A stretch of 64,000 bases of DNA from Colius striatus (taxonomy: Eukaryota; Chordata; Aves; Coliiformes; Coliidae): NCBI RefSeq assembly GCF_028858725.1, contig NC_084760.1:66035867-66099866 (forward strand), read 5' to 3'. The translations under genes and the position numbers were made by a program. Below, piece by piece: positions 40,401 through 49,571 of the stretch. The notes beneath the pieces were generated by a model. It did no database searches. It was not told the origin of the DNA and was given only the letters and a program-made list of their open reading frames with translations. The first letter of the stretch is position 1. Every line of letters begins with the position of its first letter.

Positions 40401-43400
40401 CCTTCATTAAAGCATCATACCCAAGAACTAGTCAATTAGCTACTTTGAAAATGTCGATCATCTCTACATTATGTGGATATACCAACAGGTATACATATGT
40501 AATACAAAAATCCCTATTAACTTCCTGTAGTGTAAAACAAAGAAGGAAAGAGCACTGCACAACAGACTTTCAGTTCTTCAGACTTCCAGCTACCTACCAC
40601 TTTTTGGAGGTTATCAGCTAAATTGTTGACCACGATGCGCAGGCCAGTGAGCTCTGTGAACATAGATCCCAGCTCTTCACAGGAGCGGTCACAGAACTCA
40701 GCCTTCTCTGATTTCTCACCCACATACTCGGTTGTGACAGCAGGACTCAAGTGAAGGATTTCAGTGCTCTCATTGATGGTGTTCACTTCAGCTGCTACCA
40801 AGAGAGGGAAAGAGAAGAGCAGCACAAAGAAAGTTATTCCACAGATTACAGATTCCTGCTGAAATCACAGGCTGGCACTCATGGGTAGGGTTTAAACACA
40901 TCTATTTTGACACAGCTTCATGCTAGATTATACCCATAAATAAAAGAGAGGGGTTAAATGTCAGCTGGTTCCAATTATAAGCTTTCTCTTTTCAAAATTC
41001 AGAGCCAAGCTGTGTCATACACAGCCTTCCCTTTAAAACATGGTTGGCACTGCAACATGTTAATTTATGTGGAAGGCATAACAGAAGGACATAGTATCGA
41101 AAAGAGTAAACCCATTCTATCTACTCAGAGCCATGAAAAGTTTCAGATTTTTTCATTGCCTATTACATTTTCTCAATGCAGAGAAAAAGGGAGGAAAAAA
41201 GAGTTTCTTTGCAGAAGGCCATCGTCCTTGTTTTGCCCATAAATACCATGGTTACTTGGATCAAATTCAGACCGTTATGAAATTTATACCAGACTCTGGG
41301 CTGCTCTGTGTCACATTGCCCGGTGTTAAAACTCAGAGGAGCTGTTATAATGATAATTTAATTCTGAAGTGAAATGGAGATCAAGCTAACATCAGGCTGA
41401 ATATTTTATTTCTTACTCCAAAAACTCCTCCATCAGGCAGATAATCATTAAAATAGAACTTTGCATGCATTATACAGGGAGAACCAAACAGGTTCTATTT
41501 TCAGTTTAAAAGACCTCCCTGTCTATAACAAATTCTTTAAAAATAATATAACAGAAAGCATCAGCAATAATTAATAAAAGAAGAACACAGGAAACCTAAT
41601 AAAACAGTTTGTGTTCTGTTAAGCATTTAAAACTCCACTGGGTAAACATCATGGATTCCACGGTACAGTCCAATTTGGTATCAGCTATACAAAACTCCAT
41701 AGTCTCTTCTCTCAATAGAGATCTGTTTACCAGATTTAGTAATGTCGCAATAACTCAAGGTTAACAAACAGAAAGAAGCAAAGGATATAGCAAGTTGAGA
41801 AGAAGAAATCAGCACAGTAATGTGTGCCATAAAATATGCTTCATCAACACCCCAAAATCATCCAGTGTTGACAAATCACAGAAAGCGGCAATGCTTCAAA
41901 AATCAAGGGCTTAGTTTTGATGCTGACTATGCACTGTAAAGTGCTATATTTAAATGTACAAGAAATGAAAAGGGGAGGAAAGTATTCTTCCTTCATTGAG
42001 GAGGCTAAAAACAAAAGAACAGAGAAGTAACCCATCAGATGACTTGAAATAATTACTTCTCAACCACACTCAAAATGATTGGTTCGAGGGGCTTTTAAAT
42101 TAGCTACAAAGTATCTGCCACTAGCCAAGGTCTACAAAAACTCATTCATAGTATTCCAGAGTTGAAGTAATTGTCCAGCTTCGCTTACAGGATGGGAGAA
42201 AACCGATATACCACATAGCAGATCAGCAGTCTCTGTGTCATAACTATTTACTTCAGCTACTTTTTGATTCCCTGGAAAGAATGCAATTTTCCTACCACAC
42301 TGAAACACTGGGCTTCTCAGATTCCCCCATAGCACTTCTCAGGTCATTAATTTCATATTTTTTTCAAGCCAAGATGGAGTGTGCCTTGACCGGAACATTC
42401 TGAGGACATTAATAAAGCTTCAATCTCAGCAGGAAACATAAACCAAAACTATGTTAGAAGAGCTAAATCCACGCTTCCTACTGGTACTTGGCAGTGACTG
42501 AAAGAAGATGCCTGGGGATCACTGGGAAATCAGTTCTCTGCTGCTGGTTTCCTGCTAATTTCCTAAGGACCACATGATTATCTTTAAAATGAGAAACCAG
42601 AAGAGCAGAATGTGCATCCTTTCACATATGCAAATATCATTCTGTTGATCTAGCTAAAGAAGGGATTTTATTGATGTGCCTACTTAGGCATGTTTTTGTC
42701 ATCTCTCCTACCCAGCACTGTGCGTAAGTCTTGCCTAAAGTATTTGCAGCCACCACACTACAGAGATACTTTCCTACTCTCAACCCAACAGCAATCCCAA
42801 ATTACCATTTCACCATACCTCACATTCTCATACTAGGATTAAAGATACAGCAGACAAACACAATCTTGCCTCTCTAAAAACAGCAGGCTTTTTGTGTCCT
42901 CAGAGCTGAGGGCATTTCACTGGTAACATCTGCCATGTTGTTACAGGACACTCACGGGTAAATAAAGCATCTTGGTGTCTGTATCTCAACTCAACTAGTG
43001 GGCCAACAAAATGGGAAAATAGGTACCTTGTGGTCAGCATCATACCACCCATCCACCCGTGCCTTTTCAACTGTGGTCATTGAGCTGGATAGGCAAAGAC
43101 AGGAAATTGGCCATGCACATAACAAGCTTGTCAAGTAATTTTGATGGCCTCGAGCCACAGTGTATTAGCCCTCTTCTGTTGTTGCACCAGTAATTGCCAT
43201 CTTGCAGTGTTCTCTTGGTGTTGCAAAGTAAACTTAAAAATACTGTGAATTGAATGATTTCCTTTAATACTTCCCAGGAGAGACAAAGCAAAAAAAAAGA
43301 CAAATCTGTATAATTCAGACCTTAAAATTTGGTAGTTGACAGATGTAATTAAAACCAAAAAAGAATTCCTCTTAAAGTATGTATTACCATGCAGAACTCA

Positions 43401-46400
43401 ATTATCCCTTTAGGCTCTTATCAGCTTCCTCTTTGTGGCAGAAGTACAGTAACATCCCATTTCCACTTGTTGACATTTCAAAACATTTGGTCATACTATT
43501 TCCTTTTGTGGTAATCAATCAGTAATAACATGACAGACTTACAGACACCATCTTTCATCCGTTCTGCTGGTTCAATCTGTCTACACCTAGGGATCCCATC
43601 CTCTTGACAGACTGTTCTGCCTCTGACTGGTGATTGTGCCCTCAAGGTTCTACCTTGACTTCTGGCAATTTTGTTTCCATTGGTGAATGAAGCTGAACTG
43701 CATTCTTTCTGAAACCATCCTTCTCTTTTATTCAGTTTACAGTTAGACCTAAATACATATTCTATTTTTGCACAGCAGTTCTACTCCTCAAGCATCTTTT
43801 GTGATGAATCCAATATACTCACACACAGAGGAGTCCCCTCCTGGTAAGGCCAACATGAACTGAACTAATAAGGACATGTGTCAGCCTGTTACACACATGC
43901 CTTCCATAACTCTTGGGGTATTTTTTTCTTATTTTCCCTTGGTTGTTTTGATTAACAGTGCTTTGGGATTCAAATCCAAAGCTCTTTCAGCTAATAAACT
44001 TATTGCTGAGGAATTCAGTGTCTTTAAGACTCGCAGACTTATTCATGGTGCCATTGAGAGTCAGGAGTAGAATTCAGAAGCAACATTATCACAGTCTTGT
44101 GCTCAAAGAATCACAGACAGCTCACGGAATAATCTAGATATTTTCACACATGTGCACTTTCCTTCTGTTTCTATTAATTTCTTGCATTACAGCTTTTCTT
44201 GCAACTTAAAAACAAAGGCTCAGAGTTTTAAATCTAAGTAATAATAACTAAAATAGCAGGTTAAGGAAGAAAAAAGGTATCTCAAGATAGCTAAAAAGTA
44301 CATTCCTATTACCACTAAAAAGCAACTTATTTTATTTTTCAATTTCGAAGGGATCTATTGCATGGTTTTAGGATAACATGTCACCATTGTAACTTCTCAT
44401 TTTCAGTGTCAACTGCATGTTATTAATGAGGTAAAAAAACCTTACTTGACTGGCTTCTCTGGCATCCTTTCTTACGCAGAACATCCTCTATTGAAGTATC
44501 AAAGATTAATTGAATATTTTGCAAAAGACCCTGTAATAATAAAAAAAATAAGTAATTAAAAGCAGTTAGGTTAATTTGGGAGTTCCTGATCACTGATATG
44601 TTCAATCCCATGCTAGTGACTGGATCCAGACATAAGTAAATATTTAAAAAACCATCTACAAGACATTAAACCTGATATAAACAAAAAATTATATTTACAG
44701 TGTTGTTACATACAATTTCAATACTATAACCAACCAAATCAGGTAGGTTCTGAAACAAGTCATAATAAAATTTATTAATCCAATCTTCATTTTCATAGTC
44801 TGCATTTTAGATTGCAGTCCTGAGAGATATTCTTCATGAGGTCAATGGCAACCCTTAAAGCTCCTGCCTCATTGCACTTCCATCCTTGGCCAGTCTTTCC
44901 CATGCACCGTACTTAGCTGCCTCCTCAATTGTGCTGACACTACCCTGAGACAACACTATAAAACCAGATTGACATCTGTTTGACTTGAAAAAAAAACAAC
45001 CTCAAAACTGAGTGAAAAATAATTCTTTAAAATTAGATTATTTCACTGACTCATTTATCAGTACAGCTCCAAATCAGTTCTATGAGCATAACTCACAGAA
45101 AAATTTAGTCATGGAGGCAGGAGTTAGAGAAGCTATGGGCAAGAACTTCTGGCTTCCCTGCCAAAACTGGTCACCCCATGGAACCAGACACAAGCATGTC
45201 ACGCTCTGCCTGACAACTAGATGGCACAACAGGATGAGAAAGAAAGGGCTTTTGGAAACTTTTGAAGCCATCAGCTCAAGTTTGATTTCAGCTGTGAGTA
45301 AAACAAAGCCATCCTGGGCCAGATCACATCACTGCATGAGGCGAGAAGTCATCTTCATTTTATAGACAAAGCAGAAAGTTTGCAATTGCTTCATTTTAGA
45401 ATAAAAGAGACACAATTGATGTTTTCCACAAAAAGAAAAAGAACCAATCTCATTTATGAGACTGATAAAAATATTTTGTTCTATTAAAAAAAAATACTTT
45501 CTTTTTTAATTGAAATGAAAAGTTATTCAGAATGGCAAATCAAGATATTTTGTAGTGGGATGGACCAATCAATGCTTTGGTTATGGAACTGAAATGATTT
45601 TATTTCCTTCCTCTTTCAAATAAAATTTTAAAACATTCACAGGCTTTTATGACTGGAATAGACATATTTCAGTGGGAAAAAACAGTTCTTTAGGAAATTT
45701 CCAAAGAATTCTATAAATCACCACAAAAATGCCGCAGGTGTTTAGAAACCCTACATCTGGAAAAGAAAGCGGATGGTTGCACAGGAAAGCCCATAATCTG
45801 GTTTTGTGCACTTTTGCTGGACCCAGACTTTGCATTACCTGTTCTTTGCTATCAGAAACCCCGAATTCACACAACACAGATCCAGCAATGAATACAAACA
45901 CACTCATGAGAAATTCTGCTTGGCAACATCTGTGACTCCATCAAATCCAAGAGGTGTTGGGAGAACAAAATCACCACTACTGTCATCTTCTCAAGCTACT
46001 TGCCAGAGACCCAATCTTCTCCAGGTTACCTACCCTGAAATGATTCTCCCGAATGGACCCTTTCGCCACATACATTCTGCTGTTCTCTGCTTTCAGTTGC
46101 TCATAGAAAGGCTCCTCCAGGATGAAGCTGTCAATAAGGTCACAGCCAACGTAGAGGTTGTAGTTCTCCCCCGTTATTTGCATGGTGACGTTCTTCCACT
46201 GTGAGTCGGCGAGGTCCACATCTTCCAAGGAAATCACATTCTGGAAGCCATCCACCCAATAAATAAGGTCCAGGGTGTTGGCCCGGCCATTTGAAATGAT
46301 CTCAAACTGCCTCTCACTGATGCCAGGACCCTCTAAAGCAAGGATAGTGCCTCTAGATTGCCTGTCCTGTCTTAGGGTGGCTGAGAGGATAAAGCCCTCG

Positions 46401-47639
46401 TTCTGTCGTATGAGTTTGACAATCTTTTTTAGTTTCTCTGGTTTACATGGAGGTATATGGTCAAATCGAATGAAACGATACGCTGGGATAGTGGGGTCTG
46501 GACCCCGAAACAATTTTGCTCCAATTGTCTTTCGGTTTATGTTACTGATTTGAAGTAAATCAAAGGTAGTCTCCTCTTCCTTCTCACCATCTGAAAAAGT
46601 TAACAGCACGTGACTATGTGTCCACAAAACAGTCTTACAAGAAAGAACTCTGCACACTATACTTAGTCTATTCAGTTATATGACAGATACAAGGATGAGC
46701 AGAGGATACTCAGCACTTTCCCCCTTCCACAAACAAAACTTCCTACTGGCATGCAAATGAATCCTATTTTGATCTGCCATTTTCATTTGCATGACAACTT
46801 TCTCCTTCTATGCTTGTAAGTACAAATAAGATGATTACATAACTAAACATATGGCTGCATACTTTATAGCACTACACAATACATTCTTGTGTATTTACAT
46901 ATATATATATAGATAGATACACATACATTTTTACATGCTGTACACCACGTATATGCCTATGCTTGGATGCATGTAACAATATATTCATCAAATGTTTTTA
47001 ATATATATGAACGGATAAAGCAGCTTGAGCCAATTTCTGTATTTTGACTATCAGTTAATAAAAATCAAATTATGAGAAGCCATGTGGCCACATGACCAGA
47101 TGAAGCAAGGGATTTGCTTTTGAAAGATTTGGGCCAAGAAGTCAGATGTAAAAGAGGGTCTGGCACTATGCCAATTTACATTCTACTTATATTTGGTCTG
47201 TAGAAGTCTATTTCTATACCTCAATCTTTACAAAATATTCACCTCAATCAGTGATTATTTTTATGTTACATTCCCCACATACTTTCCATTGCAGAAGAAA
47301 GTATAATAACAGTTATTTCTGAGATTATATATATTTTTATCAATAATTTCTGAAGAAAGCAATTTTTAGATATTTATTGAGGAAACTTCATTTAGGAGCA
47401 GTAAGCTGCATCTACCAAAAATACCTCTAGAAACTACTATTTCAGACATTTCTAAAAAAATATCATATATGATTACTTTGCCCACTGTATCTAAGGTAAG
47501 GTAATGTTCTACACCAACTTTTACCTTTGGAAGTTACTCTATATCTAGTTAAGAAGTGTCAGAACTTACCCTGAGCATCTGAGAAACCCCACAGGGTTAT
47601 CAAGACAGAAAGCCACAACAGCCCACTCTTCTGCAGCAT
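19482..47639 (-). CDS. THBS2: Thrombospondin-2, complete spliced coding sequence (21 coding exons)
   Basis: Secreted calcium-binding matricellular glycoprotein. The family forms homotrimers, binds heparin, CD36, CD47 and integrins, and modulates angiogenesis and collagen assembly (family knowledge). Joined exons give 1177 residues without a stop; human TSP2 is about 1172. Approximate residues: signal peptide 1-23, laminin-G-like N-terminal domain 24-238, coiled coil with oligomerisation cysteines 255-302, VWC 310-380, three TSRs 382-555, three EGF-like repeats 556-700, type 3 aspartate-rich repeats 700-945 with RGD, C-terminal lectin-like domain 946-1177. It is TSP2 rather than TSP1 by diagnostic stretches such as [35 protein letters not shown] and NSDPGIAVG (TSP1 has NCDPG there). 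Every junction is GT/AG and in phase. The start is the first ATG of exon 2, giving a hydrophobic signal peptide. Introns range from 107 to 3654 bp. Apart from the repeats listed separately I see nothing recognisable in them. Confidence 0.97.
20091..20230 (-). CDS. THBS2: THBS2 exon 21: C-terminal domain
   Basis: Residues 1129-1176, 140 nt. It reads [20 protein letters not shown] then [20 protein letters not shown] and LKYECR. The acceptor is TCTTTACAG and the donor AGAG|GTTAGT; it leaves phase 1. The donor itself would read G then stop if the intron were retained. Confidence 0.96.
20798..20855 (+). mobile_element. CR1 LINE 3'-end fragment in THBS2 intron 20
   Basis: Contains TTGACTTGACTTGGTGATCT, TAAAGGTCTTTTCTGACTCA and ATGATTCTATGAAA, the diverged CR1 3' terminus. 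It lies antisense to THBS2. Confidence 0.75.
22461..22558 (-). CDS. THBS2: THBS2 exon 20: C-terminal domain
   Basis: Residues 1097-1129, 98 nt. It reads [20 protein letters not shown] then [13 protein letters not shown]. The acceptor is TACCATAG and the donor ATAAA|GTAAGA; it leaves phase 2, and the Lys codon is completed in the next exon. Confidence 0.96.
23473..23744 (-). CDS. THBS2: THBS2 exon 19: C-terminal lectin-like domain
   Basis: Residues 1006-1096, 272 nt. It contains [56 protein letters not shown] and [13 protein letters not shown]. It is almost identical to human TSP2, but the CD47-binding peptide has VLM rather than VVM. There is one NST sequon. The acceptor is CTCTCCCAG and the donor CAG|GTGAGA. 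Confidence 0.97.
23770..23819. repeat. 25-bp tandem duplication next to the exon 19 acceptor
   Basis: CATTGAGTTCCAATCTTGGT at 23770 is repeated as CATTGAGTTCCAGTCTTGGT at 23795, with a 25-bp period and few differences. The pair lies 26-75 bp upstream of the exon 19 splice acceptor in transcript terms. Confidence 0.92.
24075..24302 (-). CDS. THBS2: THBS2 exon 18: last type 3 repeat with RGD, start of C-terminal domain
   Basis: Residues 930-1006, 228 nt, phase 1 in and out. It reads [20 protein letters not shown] then [20 protein letters not shown] and [12 protein letters not shown]. The RGD at 24286-24294 is the conserved integrin-binding tripeptide, buried or exposed depending on calcium in this family. 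The acceptor is TGCTTATAG and the donor GTAG|GTGAGT. Confidence 0.97.
27141..27375 (-). CDS. THBS2: THBS2 exon 17: type 3 calcium-binding repeats
   Basis: Residues 852-930, 235 nt. It reads [20 protein letters not shown], then [20 protein letters not shown] and [20 protein letters not shown]. The dense DxDxDG-type motifs coordinate calcium. The acceptor is TTTTATAG and the donor GATG|GTAAGA; it leaves phase 1. Confidence 0.97.
27738..28220 (+). mobile_element. CR1 LINE 3' region (~480 bp) in THBS2 intron 16
   Basis: Continuous CR1 3' sequence: GAGAGTTCAGCACAGGGCCA, GGGGCTCTTTAACTTGCAGG, GACAAGGGGCAACGGGTACA, GGAACAGAAGAGGTTCC, GGGAGCACTGCAACGGGCTG, then GGACTAGATCAAGGTCCCTT and the terminal ATTCTGTGATTCTGTG. 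It is 5'-truncated as usual, inserted antisense to THBS2. Short open frames are relics only. Confidence 0.95.
28437..28555 (-). CDS. THBS2: THBS2 exon 16: type 3 calcium-binding repeats
   Basis: Residues 812-851, 119 nt. It reads [20 protein letters not shown] then [19 protein letters not shown]. The acceptor is TTTCATAG and the donor CCAG|GTAAAT; it ends on a complete codon. A CR1 3' end lies about 215 bp into the downstream intron. Confidence 0.95.
29932..30091 (-). CDS. THBS2: THBS2 exon 15: type 3 calcium-binding repeats
   Basis: Residues 759-812, 160 nt, leaving phase 1. It reads [20 protein letters not shown], then [20 protein letters not shown] and SCAVDIDGD. The acceptor is TTCCTAG and the donor GATG|GTATGC. 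Many of its codons were too interrupted by flanking stops to appear as a long open frame, but the spliced frame is clean. Confidence 0.95.
31865..31972 (-). CDS. THBS2: THBS2 exon 14: type 3 calcium-binding repeats
   Basis: Residues 723-758, 108 nt, phase 0. It reads [20 protein letters not shown] then [16 protein letters not shown], classic aspartate-rich type 3 repeats with a cysteine pair. The acceptor is TTGACCAG and the donor AAA|GTAAGA. Confidence 0.96.
34029..34247 (-). CDS. THBS2: THBS2 exon 13: third EGF-like repeat and start of type 3 region
   Basis: Residues 650-722, 219 nt, phase 0. It contains [20 protein letters not shown] then [20 protein letters not shown] and [20 protein letters not shown]. 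The last part enters the calcium-binding wire and has the conserved NAT sequon. The acceptor is TGTTACAG and the donor AAG|GTGAGT. Confidence 0.97.
35264..35416 (-). CDS. THBS2: THBS2 exon 12: second EGF-like repeat
   Basis: Residues 599-649, 153 nt, phase 0. It reads [20 protein letters not shown] then [19 protein letters not shown] and [11 protein letters not shown]. The last stretch distinguishes TSP2 from TSP1. Following a DLDE sequence in the previous exon, it fits a calcium-binding EGF module. The acceptor is TTCCTGCAG and the donor CAA|GTAAGT. Confidence 0.96.
35524..35651 (-). CDS. THBS2: THBS2 exon 11: first EGF-like repeat
   Basis: Residues 556-598, 128 nt. It contains [16 protein letters not shown] then [20 protein letters not shown] and EDLDE. 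Six cysteines have EGF spacing and there is one NGT sequon. The acceptor is TTTGCCAG and the donor GAG|GTATTT; it ends on a complete codon. Confidence 0.96.
36088..36261 (-). CDS. THBS2: THBS2 exon 10: third thrombospondin type 1 repeat
   Basis: Residues 498-555, 174 nt, phase 1 in and out. It contains [20 protein letters not shown] then [20 protein letters not shown]. The acceptor is TATCCTAG. The donor set by phase and homology is ATTG|GTCGGTATT, which departs from the GTRAGT consensus. Confidence 0.93.
37047..37223 (-). CDS. THBS2: THBS2 exon 9: second thrombospondin type 1 repeat
   Basis: Residues 439-497, 177 nt, phase 1 in and out. It contains [18 protein letters not shown] followed by [13 protein letters not shown] and PQMGGKNC, nearly identical to human TSP2. 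It carries WSxW motifs, a second CSVTCG CD36-binding motif and an NIT sequon. The acceptor is TCTGGCAG and the donor CCAG|GTAGGT. Confidence 0.97.
38046..38216 (-). CDS. THBS2: THBS2 exon 8: first thrombospondin type 1 repeat
   Basis: Residues 382-438, 171 nt (57 codons), phase 1 in and out, the usual one-exon-per-TSR layout. It contains [20 protein letters not shown]: tryptophans for mannosylation and a CSVTCG motif, which in TSP1 and TSP2 binds CD36. It ends in CSFKKCDHR. The acceptor is TCTGCAG and the donor GCA|GTAAGT. Confidence 0.96.
39277..39373 (-). CDS. THBS2: THBS2 exon 7: second half of VWC domain
   Basis: Residues 350-382, 97 nt. It reads [16 protein letters not shown] then [12 protein letters not shown]; the CCPxC ending is the signature of VWC domains. 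The acceptor is ACTTGTAG and the donor CACT|GTGAGT. It leaves phase 1, and the split Ser codon is completed in the next exon. Confidence 0.95.
39628..39768 (-). CDS. THBS2: THBS2 exon 6: first half of VWC domain
   Basis: Residues 303-349, 141 nt, phase 0 on both sides. It reads [14 protein letters not shown] and then [19 protein letters not shown] and TKCTCQ, the start of the von Willebrand factor C (procollagen) domain. Two sequons (NQS, NES) are visible. The acceptor is CATCTAG and the donor CAG|GTAAGG. Confidence 0.95.
40095..40160. repeat. Perfect 32-bp tandem duplication in THBS2 intron 5
   Basis: ACTGATTCAGAATAAGAAGA GGGGCAGATGTC occurs twice head to tail at 40095-40126 and 40127-40158 with no mismatch, plus two extra matching bases. 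Confidence 0.97.
40598..40791 (-). CDS. THBS2: THBS2 exon 5: linker and coiled-coil oligomerisation segment
   Basis: Residues 238-302, 194 nt. It contains [19 protein letters not shown] followed by [19 protein letters not shown]. The two cysteines and heptad-like hydrophobic spacing match the disulfide-linked trimerisation segment of TSP1 and TSP2. The 3' splice site is a tandem TAG-CAG. I chose the inner CAG because it keeps the human length; use of the TAG would move the edge to 40794 and add one Ala. The donor is GTG|GTAGGT. Confidence 0.93.
44446..44530 (-). CDS. THBS2: THBS2 exon 4: end of N-terminal domain
   Basis: Residues 210-238, 85 nt. It reads [20 protein letters not shown] then KGCQRSQS, matching the human TSP2 segment that closes the N-terminal domain before the oligomerisation region. 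The acceptor is TTATTACAG and the donor TCAA|GTAAGG; it leaves phase 1. Confidence 0.94.
46034..46590 (-). CDS. THBS2: THBS2 exon 3: N-terminal laminin-G-like heparin-binding domain
   Basis: Residues 24-209, 557 nt, the largest coding exon. It contains [19 protein letters not shown], then [30 protein letters not shown] and [16 protein letters not shown], all close to human TSP2. This domain binds heparin and lipoprotein receptors in the family. Basic clusters and one N-glycosylation sequon (NVT) are visible. The acceptor is TTTTTCAG and the donor AGG|GTAGGT; the exon ends on a complete codon. Confidence 0.96.
46899..46921. repeat. Short TA/GATA microsatellite in THBS2 intron 2
   Basis: About ten bases of TA units run into AGATAGATACACATAC. 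Too short for further inference. Confidence 0.7.
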
Positions 47640-47644
47640 AACTC
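47570..47644 (-). CDS. THBS2: THBS2 exon 2: 5' UTR end, start codon, signal peptide
   Basis: Residues 1-23; the ATG is at 47639-47637. The translation starts [18 protein letters not shown], a basic residue then a hydrophobic core, and ends FSDAQ: a typical secretory signal peptide. Only five bases of 5' UTR (47640-47644) precede the ATG in this exon, after a TTTATAG acceptor. The donor is CAGG|GTAAGT; the exon leaves phase 1 and the next exon completes the Asp codon. Assignment rests on position, phase and the signal peptide, because this segment is poorly conserved among thrombospondins. Confidence 0.88.
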
Positions 47645-48101
47645 CTATAAATAAACCAAAATGCAGTAAGTACTAGGAAAATAACATTTATCAGTTATAA
47701 ATAATTTACCTCAAGAAATACTATATCAGAACTCTCACTATAAGTAAATATACATATAAAATCAGAATTTCTATCTTGTCTTGATTCTTGTAATATTTAT
47801 TCTGTGGTTACTCTTGACACCAGAAGGAAAATATAATATCAAGTGAGGGAAAAAGAATTCTGGACAACAAGGCTCCTTTTTATGCAAATGTCCTTAATAA
47901 TGAAAAAAGAAAGTCATAAAGAAAATATAAACCATTATTTTCTCCACTATATCTCAGTTGCTGCCACGGGGACCACATGATGTCTCATGAGCATACTGGT
48001 AGCTGCATCTTTACTTTGGAGTACAATGTTCAACTGAAATTCCTTGTAGGATAATGGGATCTCATCAGATGCTGGTTGTGAGTACTAGAGGTACTTTTCT
48101 C

Positions 48102-48395
48102 AGAATCATAGAATGGTAGGGATTGAAAGGGACGTCTAAAAATCATTCAGTTCAATCCCCCTGCTAAAGCAGGTCCGCCTAGATCTGGTCCCTTAGGAAC
48201 ACATCCAGGTGAGCTTTGAAAACCTCCAGAGAAAGAGACTACAATCTCCCTGGGCAGCCTGTGCCACTGCTCTGTCACCCTTACAATAAAGAAGTTTCTT
48301 CCTTAAGTTTTAAGTGGAACTTTTTGTGTTGCAGCTTATGTCTATTACCCCTAGTCCTGTCACTGGACACTACAGAAAAAAAGTATCTTTTTCAG
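48102..48395 (-). mobile_element. CR1 LINE 3' region in THBS2 intron 1
   Basis: Starts CAGAATCATAGAATGGTAGG, then TTCAATCCCCCTGCTAAAGC, GGAACACATCCAGGTGAGCT, CTCCCTGGGCAGCCTGTGCC and ATTACCCCTAGTCCTGTCAC: the CR1 3' end in reverse. It is in the same orientation as THBS2, about 460 bp upstream of exon 2. Similarity fades past about 48395. Confidence 0.93.
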
Positions 48396-49101
48396 TGCTC
48401 TCATACAAACTCTTCACTCCTTCCTGTATATACATATATAACTTATCCTTTCCTATTATTCTCTGTACTCAACTGTAGTTGGAGAAAGTGACTTTTAACT
48501 TGATCCATTTTCACTCTGAAGCACTAAGCAGTCACAAGCCACATAACTGCATCTCCATATGTGTTAGCGCTCACAATGAATGGAGCAAACATTCCCTGGA
48601 ATGTGTAGACGTTCGTTTCTCTGGATATAGTCAGACCGTTTCAACACCACCAGATCCACACATTTTTGTAAGGGCTCAGGGATGCCATCTTCTATTGACT
48701 GTAGTTTCTTTTTTTCATACAGCGAGCTCTTATTTTCTGTCACCTCGAGGTATCATCACTGCAGGCAGCTACCAGCAGACGCCAGGGAGTCTCTTCCACC
48801 TCCCGAACGCAGCGGCTCGCCTGCCCGTGCGGCTCGGTGGCGGCGGCTGCGGGCACGGCTGCCGGCAGCGCCCAGGGCAGCGGGACGATGCCACGCACCG
48901 CCTCCGCCAAGGCAAACCCCCTCATCCTTCACCCCAAGTACTCGCGCGGAACGGCAGCCCGGGGCGCCCGCTCGGCTGCCCAGGGCGAGCTCCAGCTGTG
49001 CAGCCTGGCGCTGTCTTTTCCCTCGGCCCCGCCGGACGGCAGTCGCCCCGCCGCCGGGGACTTGGTGGCGGGGCTCGGCGCCTTCCCGCCTCGCGCCTCA
49101 C

Positions 49102-49185
49102 CTGGCATGGGGGGAGCCGACGGCGCGCTGAGACGATGCCGGTGGGGAGCGGAGCGCGCTGTCCTGCCGCGTCTCAAGTCCCTCC
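49102..49185 (-). other. THBS2: Predicted THBS2 exon 1 (5' UTR)
   Basis: Mammalian THBS2 genes have a mostly non-coding first exon. The only well-placed donor downstream of the TATA-like box is CAG|GTGAGG at 49102/49101. The right edge assumes transcription starts 25-30 bp downstream of CATAAA. It contains an ATG at about 49107-49105 that is in frame with the exon 2 start. A second donor-like CAG|GTAGGC at 49341 lies upstream of the TATA-like box and would imply a different promoter. Confidence 0.45.
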
Positions 49186-49211
49186 GCGGCCCCGCGCCCT
49201 GCGCCACCGCC

Positions 49212-49217
49212 TTTATG
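49212..49217 (-). promoter_or_regulatory. TATA-like box in THBS2 CpG-island promoter
   Basis: CATAAA on the minus strand, set in very GC-rich sequence. It lies about 110 bp upstream of a good splice donor. A CAAT-like TCAATCA is at 49240-49246 on the opposite strand, and GC boxes are numerous nearby. Inferred from position only. Confidence 0.4.
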
Positions 49218-49571
49218 GGCTGCGGGCCGGGCCCCGCTGTCAATCAGCGGCGCCGAGGCGCGCCCCCGGCTCGCCCCTCCGCCGCGGTGACATAACCCCC
49301 CTGCCGCCCCCTCCCCACCGGGCGGCCCGCGCTCGCCTACCTGCGGGGCCATCCCGGGTGCGGGCCCTCCCCTGCACCGCCCCTCGGCGGGCGGTGCGGG
49401 AGGTCGGCCGGGAGACCGGGGCCTCCCCCAGGGGCGCGGAGGGGCGGAGACAGGCGGGCGGGCGTGCCGTCGTGCCGCTGGTTTCGCGGGGGCACCAGCG
49501 CGGCCGCCGCGGCGCGGCTGAGCCCCCGGGAGGCGGCGCCAGGCCCCGGCAGCGGGGACGTGAGCGCAGCC

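Noticed and set aside
19482..47639. Assignment as THBS1 rather than THBS2
   Set aside because: Exons 9, 12, 15, 17 and 18 match TSP2-specific residues ([37 protein letters not shown]), and the type 3 sequence lacks TSP1-specific ones.
49341..49352. Alternative first exon ending CAG|GTAGGC, with ATG in good context
   Set aside because: It lies upstream of the TATA-like box, and an ATG there would be out of frame with exon 2. Kept only as an alternative.
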